Below, one piece after another: positions 34,826 to 43,531 of a stretch of 64,000 nucleotides of DNA. Both the position numbers and the translations under genes were made by a program. The stretch is taken from NCBI GenBank assembly GCA_021770615.1, contig JAETQR010000010.1, forward strand, positions 1-64,000, in the 5' to 3' direction. How positions within the stretch are numbered: position 1 is the first letter of the stretch; each line of letters begins with the position of its first letter. The DNA comes from Lachnospiraceae bacterium (lineage in GTDB: Bacteria; Bacillota_A; Clostridia; Lachnospirales; Lachnospiraceae). The notes beneath the pieces were generated by a model. That model had not been told where the DNA came from. It saw only the letters and a program-made list of their open reading frames with translations, and did no database searches.

Positions 34826-35914
34826 ATGAGAAAGTGGATATGCGCCATCTTGTGCGTGTCGATGATCGCAGGGTTGGGGGCTATCGAGGTAAATGCCTCA
34901 GAAGAGAAGAAAACAGAAGAGAAAACACTACACGTTATGAATACAGAGGCAGCAAAAGTAGAGACAGCATCTACCGAGACGTCTGCTGTCGAGAGACCGG
35001 TACAGCCGCAGCTTCCGGTATTTATGGGAAATATTACAATAAATGCGGAAAATGTATTTGCGACGACAGTCAATGCGGACAAGACCTGTGTGATCACAGG
35101 ATATACAGGAAATCTGTCGGTAACTACGATCTATATTCCCGATAAGATCAATGGCAATACGGTCACGGATGTTGCAGATAAGGTGTTTGCATCCTGTCCA
35201 TACCTGAAAAATGTTGTCGTTAAAGGTGATGCAGGGTTTCAGGGAAACGCTGTATTTTATCCGGCGTCCAGGCCGGAGATCTGGGGAAAGAGTGGTGGGA
35301 AAGCGGCTGCTTATGCTGTCCCGGCGGGGCTCACATTCCATCCTTTGGAGGGGCCGGCGACTGTTTCCGGGAAGAAGAATGCCAGCCTGAATAAGGCGAC
35401 TCTGACATGGGCGGCTGTGAATGGCGCGGTTTCTTATAATGTTTATCGCAAAAGCGGGAAGGGGAGCTATGCACTTTGCCAGAATGTGGCGGCGCTTTCG
35501 TTTACAAACGATAAGCTGAAAGCAGGGACGACTTATACATATCGGGTGAGTCCGGTATTTGTGGCTGCAGATGGTGAGATCATTGAGGGTTACAACTCAA
35601 AAGATACCCCGGTTGCCATGACACCTGCCAAGCCGAAAAAGGTTCGGGCAAAAGGCGTGAGAGGCGGGATCCAGGTAAGATGGGCGCGCAATAAAAATGT
35701 TTCGGGTTATCAGGTGTATATGAAAGTGCACGTAAAAGGATTTAAAACGAAATTTAATAAGGTCAAGACAATCAAGAAAAACAAGACGACCGGATACCGG
35801 TGTAAAATGCTTGTGCGTGGCATGAAATATAGTTATAAAGTCCGTACTTATAAAAAGGTTAAGGGAAAGAAAATCTTTAGCCCGTTTGTGACAGTCACGA
35901 CAAAGGCAAAATAG
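34826..35914 (+). CDS. Secreted protein with LRR_5-like and FN3 domains
   Basis: This 362-residue protein has a signal peptide (KWICAILCVSMIAGLGAI, cleavage near residue 24). It has one BspA-like leucine-rich unit (about 85-140, with VTDVADKVFASCPYLKNV), and two fibronectin type III domains (about 175-270 and 270-360). The second FN3 is very rich in Lys and Arg. There is no LPxTG motif or membrane tail, so attachment, if any, would be through the basic C-terminal domain. It lies 19 bases before the exonuclease gene and may share its transcript. Confidence 0.83.
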   Translation: MRKWICAILCVSMIAGLGAIEVNASEEKKTEEKTLHVMNTEAAKVETASTETSAVERPVQPQLPVFMGNITINAENVFATTVNADKTCVITGYTGNLSVTTIYIPDKINGNTVTDVADKVFASCPYLKNVVVKGDAGFQGNAVFYPASRPEIWGKSGGKAAAYAVPAGLTFHPLEGPATVSGKKNASLNKATLTWAAVNGAVSYNVYRKSGKGSYALCQNVAALSFTNDKLKAGTTYTYRVSPVFVAADGEIIEGYNSKDTPVAMTPAKPKKVRAKGVRGGIQVRWARNKNVSGYQVYMKVHVKGFKTKFNKVKTIKKNKTTGYRCKMLVRGMKYSYKVRTYKKVKGKKIFSPFVTVTTKAK

Positions 35915-35933
35915 AAAGACTGAGGTTATACAG

Positions 35934-36884
35934 ATGTATTATTTGAAAGACTACAGGGAAGGGCAGAAATTTGTGGGGACATATCTTTGCAAGTCGAAGC
36001 AGATCCTGAAAACGAAGGCGGGAAAGACTTATTATTCCCTGACACTACAGGATAAGACCGGGACAGCAGATGCGAAGATATGGGAGCTGAATAACGGAAT
36101 TGCAAATTTTGAAGCACTGGACTATATTTACTGTGAGGGAATGGTGACAAGCTTTCAGGGAAATATCCAGATGAATATTTCCCGTCTCCGAAAAAGCGAC
36201 GAGGGTGAATATGATCCGGCAGATTATATTCCTACGACGGATAAAGACGTCAGTAAGATGTTTGGTGAGATCCTCGCATACATAGACAGTGTAAAAAACC
36301 CGTATCTGAGTCAGCTTCTTAAACAATTTTTTGTCGATGACAAAGCATTTGTGGCAGAATTTAAAAAACATTCTGCAGCGAAAAGCATCCATCACGGGTT
36401 TATGGGTGGTCTTTTGGAACATACACTCAGCGTTACAAATATGTGCAATTATTTTGCTGCAGCGTACCCTGCTATTCACAGAGACCTCCTGATCACGGCG
36501 GCGCTTTTCCATGATATGGGAAAGGTAGATGAACTGGCTGGTTTTCCTCGCAATGATTACACCGATGAGGGGCAGCTTTTAGGGCATATCTTTATCGGGG
36601 CAAAAAAGCTGACTGCTGCGATCGCCACGATCAGCGGTTTTCCAAAGAAGCTGGAGAATGAGCTGATCCATTGTATCCTTGCCCATCACGGTAAGCTGGA
36701 GTTTGGATCTCCGAAAGTTCCGGCTATCATGGAGGCCATGGCTTTGTATTTGGCAGATATGACAGATGCGAAGCTTCAGACATTGACAGAAGTATTTAAG
36801 CAGGCTGGTGATAACATGGACTGGCTCGGCTTTAACCGTATGTTTGAAAGCAATCTCCGCCAGACCACCGAAGGTGGACTGTGA
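35934..36884 (+). CDS. yhaM: 3'-5' exoribonuclease, YhaM family
   Basis: This 316-residue protein has an N-terminal OB-fold nucleic-acid-binding domain (about residues 10-90) and a C-terminal HD phosphohydrolase domain. The metal site shows HHGFMGGLLEHT, then LFHDMGKVDEL, and a later HHG. This is the YhaM/CBF1 layout, a Gram-positive 3'-5' exonuclease acting on RNA and single-stranded DNA. The last codons are part of a 20-bp tandem duplication, so the final six residues may differ from the ancestral end. Confidence 0.92.
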   Translation: MYYLKDYREGQKFVGTYLCKSKQILKTKAGKTYYSLTLQDKTGTADAKIWELNNGIANFEALDYIYCEGMVTSFQGNIQMNISRLRKSDEGEYDPADYIPTTDKDVSKMFGEILAYIDSVKNPYLSQLLKQFFVDDKAFVAEFKKHSAAKSIHHGFMGGLLEHTLSVTNMCNYFAAAYPAIHRDLLITAALFHDMGKVDELAGFPRNDYTDEGQLLGHIFIGAKKLTAAIATISGFPKKLENELIHCILAHHGKLEFGSPKVPAIMEAMALYLADMTDAKLQTLTEVFKQAGDNMDWLGFNRMFESNLRQTTEGGL

Positions 36885-36917
36885 CCACCGAAGGTGGACT
36901 GTGACTACCGAAGTTGG
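36863..36917 (+). repeat. 20-bp tandem repeat across the yhaM stop codon
   Basis: GACCACCGAAGGTGGACTGT occurs at 36863-36882 and 36883-36902, with a third degraded copy to 36917. Each unit is itself a small palindrome (CCACC with GGTGG). The first copy codes for the protein's end and the stop lies at the repeat boundary. Confidence 0.9.
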
Positions 36918-36945
36918 CTCACGTGGGAAATTAAATAGAAAAGTT

Positions 36946-36978
36946 ATGCGGAGAAGGTGGCTTGCTCCGCATTTTTTG
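36946..36978 (+). terminator. Rho-independent terminator after yhaM
   Basis: ATGCGGAG (36946-36953) pairs with CTCCGCAT (36965-36972), followed by six T. Confidence 0.85.
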
Positions 36979-37176
36979 TTCATTTAATTTATAAAGTTTA
37001 TAGATGAATTTATTTCTTATTTGTGATATGATAGGTGTATTAAGTAAGAGACGAATGAAGATTATTTTATCATAAGTTATAATAGGTTTTTCGCAGGAAG
37101 ACTGGTTTGAGTTTAGGGAAGATGGTCATTGGAACGTGTTGTAGAAAAATAATGATCAGGAAGAGGAGGCTGGTAA

Positions 37177-40100
37177 ATGAAAAGATTAAAAATGACAGTT
37201 GTGATCATGATCATGATGATCGTGGCAATATTTCCTTTTACGGTTTCGGCCGCAGCTACCTGTGGGGAAATCGTAAGTCAGAATACGGAAGCGGCCCTGA
37301 AAGCGATCCAGTATGAGGGAAATGAGAAAATAGCCGGGTTATTGGCACCCTCAAGATACTCAATGGCAGATAAGCTGAACAAGAAGCTTGAGATTTCAAA
37401 GCGGGATAATCGAAACATTACAGAGATCACGGATGAAGAAGCTGAGAAAGAACTGAACCGCGATAATGTGAAAGTAATGTCTTTTGAAGATTCGTTTACA
37501 GAGGCACAGGGAGAGATCGGACAGATCATCCAGAGAGTGGTCGATGGTTCTGCAGATGCCCAGAGTAAAGGGGCTGCATATTTTACAGAAAAGATATTGC
37601 AAAATAAAGAACAATTATTATTGGGGATTTCATATCTTGACCGGTTATATGATTTTAATATGGGAGACCAGAACATTAAAGATATTCTTATCTATGCACC
37701 GGGGTCATATGGGGTACAGGTTGATGCCCTGGATTGGCTGATCAAGATTGGAAATGCAGGAGGAGATACGTTAAAGATAAGCAATAATACAAAGGTTTTT
37801 GGCTGGGGAAAATTATTTTCAGGGATTACGACATCTATGACGCTGCAAGCTTTTTTGGAGGAAAACAGGAAAAAGTGGATTCCGGATATGTCGCTCGATG
37901 AATGGTTTTTACAGGAGAGCCATGCGTTCATAGTGGAGAAAAAATCTTCATCGTATGCGGATACCGGGTTATACAGCAGGCTGTATGGGGATGCGGCATT
38001 GCAGTCCCATATCCTTCCGCTGCTTACGGTGTCAGAAGACAGCGTATATGTTATTGCTAACTCTGCTACGATCACATACGGGATCGTAGATTGTTATGTG
38101 GACAGGGACTTAAAGATTACTGATCCTGTCCGGTACGGGCAGCAGCGGGAGCAGTTCCGGCAGCAGTTGGAGCAGATCGCCGGGCAGCAGAGTGCTTTTA
38201 TCGACTTGTGGTACCGTATTGCAAAGCCGGGGGTGCGGGGGCAACTCACATCAAACCGTGTCGTTTTAGACAGCCTGCGGATCTATGCAGATAACACAGT
38301 TAATGTCCAGACGGAGTGGTCAGCTAAATTTGGAAAGGATGCAGCTCTTGGCGTCAGGGAGTTTTTTACCCCCCTGAACTTATATGATTCTTTCCTTTTT
38401 GCTGATGGTATGGCAGCGGGTACGGGCGTGCGTTACTATTTGTCAAAAGCACTGACAGAACGTGGGCTTGCGACCTATGCCCATGAACTGACACATCTTC
38501 TTATTTCACAGGTTATGTTGAATCAGTATGGTGCAAGGGATGGGATGCAGGCGGAAGTATATACGAGGGGTATGTTTGAGCCGTATGAACTAAATGATCC
38601 CCCTGTTTTTAATCTGAATCTGGCCTATGACCGCCGGGAGATCAGTGACAGGTATCACAATGCATCACCGGAACGGTTTCAGGATGAAACCGACCTGCAG
38701 GCATATATGAGCGGGATACTGGATGTCGTCTATACGCTTGATTATGCAGAAGCGAACGCTATGTTTACGAAGACGCCCGAAGAAAAGAAGAAATGGTTTC
38801 ATAAACTCGAACAGGTCGAGGACACAGCGACAAGGTATAATCAGGGGGAAGCCGGGTCAAAACATAATCTGGACTCTGTGAGGGAGTTGACGCTTGATGA
38901 GGCGAAGGAACTGAATACGATCGACGATCTGATCCGAGACAGTATTATCGTGTCCCGTTATGAGGTGAATGGAACACAGACAACGGGAACGATGGCTGGC
39001 AATGGCTATTATGTCGTGCCATTGTTTAGTGCGAATTATGCCGGGGTGCAGAATGAAAATGGCGTCAGCGGTGATGTCATGATACGCCGCCAGGCATTTG
39101 AACTGCTGGCGGAATATGGATATTACGGCGGTATGGTGCCTTATATATCCAACCAGTATAAAGCCGCAGCTACAGCGGAACAAAGGGTATTATCGGATAC
39201 GTATATCCAGGAAAAAATATTTGGCAGTGAATATGAGACAATGGCTGATTTCAAAAAAGCGATGTTTCAGAAGAGGATCGAGAAGGTTGGGAAATTAAAA
39301 CCAGTTACTATTTCATGGAAAGGTGAGTCGGTTACGATCGATCGTTTTGAGACGTTGCAGCGACTGATGAGTGAGGCGGTGGAGAGTGATTTAAAAAATG
39401 TCTATGTGACGTCAGGTGGTTATAATAATATCCGCGCGCAGGAGACCCAGGTAGAGTGCCTGAAAGCTGAGATATTTAAAGCATATTTGTTTCAGACGAA
39501 GGATTTTCAGGAATCCATCTATGGTGACGGACAGCAGCCTGTGGTACCGACTGCGACGCCTTCGCCTTCGGCAAAACCAACGCCAGTACCTGTGCCGACA
39601 GTGGAACCGACCCAGACGCCACAGACAACGTCGACACCAGAGCCGACACCTGTACCGGTCATTACACCAGAGCCGTCTGCAAAACCGACTGAGACGCCAC
39701 AGACAACGTCGACACCAGAGCCGACACCTGTGCCGGTCATTACACCAGAGCCGACACCTGTACCAGTCATTACACCAGAACCATCCGGGACGCCTTCACC
39801 TTCAGCCAAACCAACACCGGTACCTGTGCCGACAGTGAGACCGACCCAGGTACCGGCTGCTTTGCCAGAGGTATCTGTCGCACCTCCTGTTTTACCGGAA
39901 CAGGAAGAAGCTTATTCTGAAGACGAAGATATTTTTCCAGCCGAACCGACAGCGGGTTCAGAACTGCTTTTTGCGCGGGTGTCCTCTGCGAAAACATCCC
40001 AGACCATTCGCTGGAGTTCTGTGAAGTCAGCGGACGGATATTATATTTACGGGGCCAGATCCGGTGCAAAGTACAAACGGCTCCGGACAGTCGGTAAAAA

Positions 40101-40497
40101 GGTTCTCAGATGGAAACGCACGGGCTTAAAAAAGGGAGTACAATATCAATATTATGTCGCAGCGTACAAGATAGTCGGCGGGAAACGGGTCATCCTTTCA
40201 AAATCGATGCCTGCTTATAGTGTGACGGAGGGTGCAAAATACGGAAATCCTATCCGGGTTCGGACAAAGAAGTCTTCTGTGAATGTGAAGCTTGGGAAGA
40301 AGATCAGTCTGAAAGCAAAAGTAAGCGGGAAAAACATGAAAAAGCAAAGCAGAAAGATACGCTATATTTGTTTACAACCGTCTATAGTGAAGGTATCAAA
40401 AAAAGGAACCGTGACCGGGATAAGACGTGGAACGTGCTATGTTTACTGCATTGCCTGGAATGGCTTGTCTAAAAAAGTGAAAGTTAAGGTGAATTGA
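37177..40497 (+). CDS. Secreted zinc metallopeptidase (ZmpB/M26-like) with FN3-Big2 C-terminus
   Basis: This 1106-residue protein has a signal peptide (residues 1-26) and a peptidase region with the zinc motif HELTH at about 436-440 and a likely third ligand in the downstream ETDLQAYMSGILDVVYTLDY, which resembles the Streptococcus Zmp/IgA1 protease (M26) family. A Pro/Thr-rich linker follows (about 790-905, TPEPTPVPVITPEPS repeats). The last 180 residues are an FN3 and a Big2 domain, both Lys/Arg-rich. No LPxTG is present. The gene follows a terminator by 200 bases and has GAGGAGG before the ATG. Host or bacterial glycoprotein cleavage is a guess from family. Confidence 0.82.
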   Translation: MKRLKMTVVIMIMMIVAIFPFTVSAAATCGEIVSQNTEAALKAIQYEGNEKIAGLLAPSRYSMADKLNKKLEISKRDNRNITEITDEEAEKELNRDNVKVMSFEDSFTEAQGEIGQIIQRVVDGSADAQSKGAAYFTEKILQNKEQLLLGISYLDRLYDFNMGDQNIKDILIYAPGSYGVQVDALDWLIKIGNAGGDTLKISNNTKVFGWGKLFSGITTSMTLQAFLEENRKKWIPDMSLDEWFLQESHAFIVEKKSSSYADTGLYSRLYGDAALQSHILPLLTVSEDSVYVIANSATITYGIVDCYVDRDLKITDPVRYGQQREQFRQQLEQIAGQQSAFIDLWYRIAKPGVRGQLTSNRVVLDSLRIYADNTVNVQTEWSAKFGKDAALGVREFFTPLNLYDSFLFADGMAAGTGVRYYLSKALTERGLATYAHELTHLLISQVMLNQYGARDGMQAEVYTRGMFEPYELNDPPVFNLNLAYDRREISDRYHNASPERFQDETDLQAYMSGILDVVYTLDYAEANAMFTKTPEEKKKWFHKLEQVEDTATRYNQGEAGSKHNLDSVRELTLDEAKELNTIDDLIRDSIIVSRYEVNGTQTTGTMAGNGYYVVPLFSANYAGVQNENGVSGDVMIRRQAFELLAEYGYYGGMVPYISNQYKAAATAEQRVLSDTYIQEKIFGSEYETMADFKKAMFQKRIEKVGKLKPVTISWKGESVTIDRFETLQRLMSEAVESDLKNVYVTSGGYNNIRAQETQVECLKAEIFKAYLFQTKDFQESIYGDGQQPVVPTATPSPSAKPTPVPVPTVEPTQTPQTTSTPEPTPVPVITPEPSAKPTETPQTTSTPEPTPVPVITPEPTPVPVITPEPSGTPSPSAKPTPVPVPTVRPTQVPAALPEVSVAPPVLPEQEEAYSEDEDIFPAEPTAGSELLFARVSSAKTSQTIRWSSVKSADGYYIYGARSGAKYKRLRTVGKKVLRWKRTGLKKGVQYQYYVAAYKIVGGKRVILSKSMPAYSVTEGAKYGNPIRVRTKKSSVNVKLGKKISLKAKVSGKNMKKQSRKIRYICLQPSIVKVSKKGTVTGIRRGTCYVYCIAWNGLSKKVKVKVN
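39540..39860 (+). repeat. Pro/Thr-coding imperfect repeats in the peptidase linker
   Basis: Units coding ACPEPTPVPVITPEP-like and TQTPQTTSTPEP-like stretches recur several times between 39540 and 39860, with nearly identical DNA (for example CCAGAGCCGACACCTGT). Such linkers span the cell wall and may change length by recombination. Confidence 0.8.
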
Positions 40498-40518
40498 TGA
40501 CTTGAGAGGGAAATCGGT

Positions 40519-42063
40519 ATGGAAAAAGCAAATTGCGGACATATCAGGATGTTTGTGTGGGTAGTCATGACAGTACTGTTTATAGGCGTACTTTCCGGCT
40601 GTGGCGGAGAGTACGCCGGTCTTTCAGAAAATGAGGGAGTATCCGGTGGGGCAGTATCGGCTTCGTCGGTAAGTGGACAGGCAGTATCCGGTTCCGGTGG
40701 CTACAGCAGATATACATATTGCAGTGACTGGAATCTGTATTATATTACTAATAATTATTCGGAGGATGCTAAGCTTATTGAGCGGAACCTGGAGAATGGT
40801 TTGGAACGAAAGATTCAGATCGATGGCATTCATGAGGTGTGTTATGCCGATAATGAATGGGTGTATTATACCAAAAGAACGGATTGGAAAGAGGAGGATG
40901 AGACTCGTTATATCGTAGGTGGAGTCTGGAGATCTCCGGTCAATAAAAACAGCCTCCGGATGGATGAAACAGCAGAGGAAGTAGTTTTGGAGACAAAAAA
41001 TAGTTTGGGGCTGGTTATGTCGGTAGGACATACGGGCATAGATCACAGGGGGGTACAGTGTGACGGCAGATATATCGTCTATGAAGGTGGAGAATGGACA
41101 GGGACGAAAGAGACCGGGTCTCCGGAAATCATTCCGAGGGTATATGATATTCAGAACAGGAAATATGTGTGGAAGGAATTATTTTGCGAAGGCAGTTTTT
41201 GTAGTGGTATAGAGGATATAGTTTTGTGGGGGGACAGTGTCTTTTTATATGATTATGATGAAGATGCGCTGGTCCGCATCAGGTTGGAAACTGGTGACAA
41301 GATGGTGGTGGTGCCATTTGAGGATTATAAACTGAATCTGGATGATGAAACGAATTCTTCGATTTCTACGGCATCTAAGGAAAATATTTTCTGGGTCAGT
41401 TATGACAGGAATGTGCAGACAATCTGGCAGTATCGTCTGTCAGACCAGAAAAGGTTTAGCCTTATCAAAGAGGCGGAGATTCATGAGTTACTCGAACAGA
41501 GGGGACTGTTAGAATGTCCACTGGGGGAAGAGAATCATACATTTGGCTGTGCCGCCTGCTTTTCCCGTGCAGGCCGCTTATATGTACAGGTTGGGATCAG
41601 CGGAGAGGGGAAAGATGGCGAGACCTGTGAAAATGTGGTTATGCTCAGTAAAGAGCTGGGGAGGCCGGATGCAGCGCTTGTATATGAAGAGAAGTTGAAT
41701 GAGTGTCTTGCTAATCCGGAAAAAAGGCAGAAAGTGTTTTCCAAAGAACATGAAGGAATCTATGGCTTGCTGCCATACACAGAGAAAGTATATTTTAAGA
41801 GCCGGGGAATCTGTGTGGCTATGACAGAAGATGAATGTCTGATGTATATTGAAAACGAGAGAGAAAAGAAAAATATGCCGGCCAGCTATGATTTTCATAC
41901 GGGAAAGATGCATTTTTTAGAAAAGAGTGAAAACTGGCTTTCCCGCTATTTGTATGACCGGAATAATTGTATGTTTACAGGAGATCCAGGTGAGTATATG
42001 GAAAGATATGAGCTATGCAACAGGATGCCAAATAATTATGATGTGCCGGAGAAAGGAGAATGA
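40519..42063 (+). CDS. Lipoprotein A of a tandem paralogous pair
   Basis: This 514-residue protein has a lipoprotein signal (VMTVLFIGVLSGCGGEY) with the lipid-acceptor Cys at about residue 28. A Val-Ser-Gly-Gln repeat linker follows (SGGAVSASSVSGQAVSGSGG), then a domain of about 450 residues with many aromatic and acidic residues in short strands, suggesting a beta-propeller-like fold. I do not recognise a named family. It is followed immediately by its paralogue at 42065. Cell-surface sensing or binding is plausible but unproven. Confidence 0.78.
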   Translation: MEKANCGHIRMFVWVVMTVLFIGVLSGCGGEYAGLSENEGVSGGAVSASSVSGQAVSGSGGYSRYTYCSDWNLYYITNNYSEDAKLIERNLENGLERKIQIDGIHEVCYADNEWVYYTKRTDWKEEDETRYIVGGVWRSPVNKNSLRMDETAEEVVLETKNSLGLVMSVGHTGIDHRGVQCDGRYIVYEGGEWTGTKETGSPEIIPRVYDIQNRKYVWKELFCEGSFCSGIEDIVLWGDSVFLYDYDEDALVRIRLETGDKMVVVPFEDYKLNLDDETNSSISTASKENIFWVSYDRNVQTIWQYRLSDQKRFSLIKEAEIHELLEQRGLLECPLGEENHTFGCAACFSRAGRLYVQVGISGEGKDGETCENVVMLSKELGRPDAALVYEEKLNECLANPEKRQKVFSKEHEGIYGLLPYTEKVYFKSRGICVAMTEDECLMYIENEREKKNMPASYDFHTGKMHFLEKSENWLSRYLYDRNNCMFTGDPGEYMERYELCNRMPNNYDVPEKGE

Positions 42064-42064
42064 G

Positions 42065-43522
42065 ATGCGAAATAAGATTTTTGTATTCTTTTTTGTACTA
42101 TTATCTGCAGGAATGTTTTCCGGCTGTGGCGGGGAGTACGACGGTCTTTCAGAAAATGCGGGAGTATCCGGTGGGGCAGTATCGGCTTCGGCGGTAAGTG
42201 GACAGGCAGTGTCCGGTCAGCCGGTGTCGGCACAGGCCGTATCCGGGCAGGAAGAAAAGAAGCATTTGTACAGCAATGATACGAATGTGTATTATCTTGA
42301 GTACGATGGGGATGACGACGAAATCGCTACGCTTGTAGAACGAAATCTTGATACCGGAAAAGAAAAAAGAATGAGAATCGGTAATAAGGATGACATTATA
42401 GCGGAACTGCTGTTTGTCGACAATGAGTGGATCTATTACTATGTCCTCGAGGAGGAAGATGTATTTTATCGGTCGCCGGTAAAGAAAAGCGGGGATTCTC
42501 TGCATGTCGATCTGGAAGAGGAAGAAAGATTGTTTGCAGAAACACATGGAGTTGATGGGATGAGTAAGAGTGATCACGGGCCTTTTTGTAATGGGAAATG
42601 GATTGCTTATGCTACTGCAGAGGGGAAATTCTGCCGCTATGACATCAACAAACGCACAGCTTTGTCTCCGGTCGGTGAGTTTGCAGCTATGGAAAATCAG
42701 GAGGGGCTGGATGGAGTCCTTGTGGGGCTGAGCTATGAAGAGGATGATTACCATGTTGAATGGATGGATGGGGATAGTGGGAAATTAGTCAGGATGCCAC
42801 TCGATGAGGAGACGAATTACGGGCAGATGACTCAGGTAGATGGGATCGGCGTATTTTTAGCAGACTCTTATATGTATGATGAAAAGGATGACCCAGTGGA
42901 AAAAATGGATCTGTGTCTTTGGCATTTTCCGGACTCTGCGCATCCGGAAGGCCGGGTGGAGAAGATCGTGGAAGGTGAGGAGATTCAGTCTCTGCTCAGG
43001 GGAAGAGATGATATAGGTGAGAAGGCATGGCTCGAGACAGTTTCCATCTTTGTGCGGGAAGATAAGGTTTATCAGCAGATTTCGGCTGAATGGGAAAAAG
43101 AGGACGTGACTTACCGGAATATGATAATCCTAAGTTATGATCTATCCCGGGATGGTGAGCGTCTGATTTCTGGGAAAACGCTTAAAGTGGAGAAGGAACT
43201 TACCCGGGTTTTGGAGAACCCGAAAGAAAACCAGAAGAAATTTTTTAAGGTATGGCAGAGAGCGAGGCCCGGGTCAGATGCGTTTTTTTACAGCCGGGGC
43301 TTATGTGTGGAGATGACAGAGGAGTATGCGTTCTTCATCGTGTCCGAGAAGGAAAAACGGCGCACGGCGTTGTACGGATTTGAGAGCGGGAAATTAAAAT
43401 TTATCAATGAGAAAGATCCGGAGTGGGGTATTTTGCACCGGGATAGTCCGTTGTTTGAGGTCGATGCGAATTTTATGCCGGATAATGAGGGAGCGGATGT
43501 CCCGGGACCGGAGGACAGATAA
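42065..43522 (+). CDS. Lipoprotein B of a tandem paralogous pair
   Basis: This 485-residue lipoprotein starts at ATG 42065, one base after the previous stop, with AAAGGAG six bases before. It has FFFVLLSAGMFSGCGGEYDG with lipid-acceptor Cys near residue 20, and a longer VSGQAVSGQPVSAQAVSGQ linker. Its first 60 residues match the neighbour almost codon for codon, while the C-terminal domains are similar in layout only. This suggests duplication with later divergence, or local gene conversion at the 5' end. Function is unknown. Confidence 0.78.
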   Translation: MRNKIFVFFFVLLSAGMFSGCGGEYDGLSENAGVSGGAVSASAVSGQAVSGQPVSAQAVSGQEEKKHLYSNDTNVYYLEYDGDDDEIATLVERNLDTGKEKRMRIGNKDDIIAELLFVDNEWIYYYVLEEEDVFYRSPVKKSGDSLHVDLEEEERLFAETHGVDGMSKSDHGPFCNGKWIAYATAEGKFCRYDINKRTALSPVGEFAAMENQEGLDGVLVGLSYEEDDYHVEWMDGDSGKLVRMPLDEETNYGQMTQVDGIGVFLADSYMYDEKDDPVEKMDLCLWHFPDSAHPEGRVEKIVEGEEIQSLLRGRDDIGEKAWLETVSIFVREDKVYQQISAEWEKEDVTYRNMIILSYDLSRDGERLISGKTLKVEKELTRVLENPKENQKKFFKVWQRARPGSDAFFYSRGLCVEMTEEYAFFIVSEKEKRRTALYGFESGKLKFINEKDPEWGILHRDSPLFEVDANFMPDNEGADVPGPEDR

Positions 43523-43531
43523 GGAAAGATC

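Noticed and set aside
36863..36917. CRISPR-like repeats
   Set aside because: The units are directly adjacent, without spacers.
39519..39809. Gly/Val-rich minus-strand frame with regular repeats
   Set aside because: It mirrors the Pro/Thr repeat linker of the peptidase and is an antisense shadow.
39540..39860. CRISPR-like periodicity
   Set aside because: The repeats are in-frame Pro/Thr codons of a peptidase linker.
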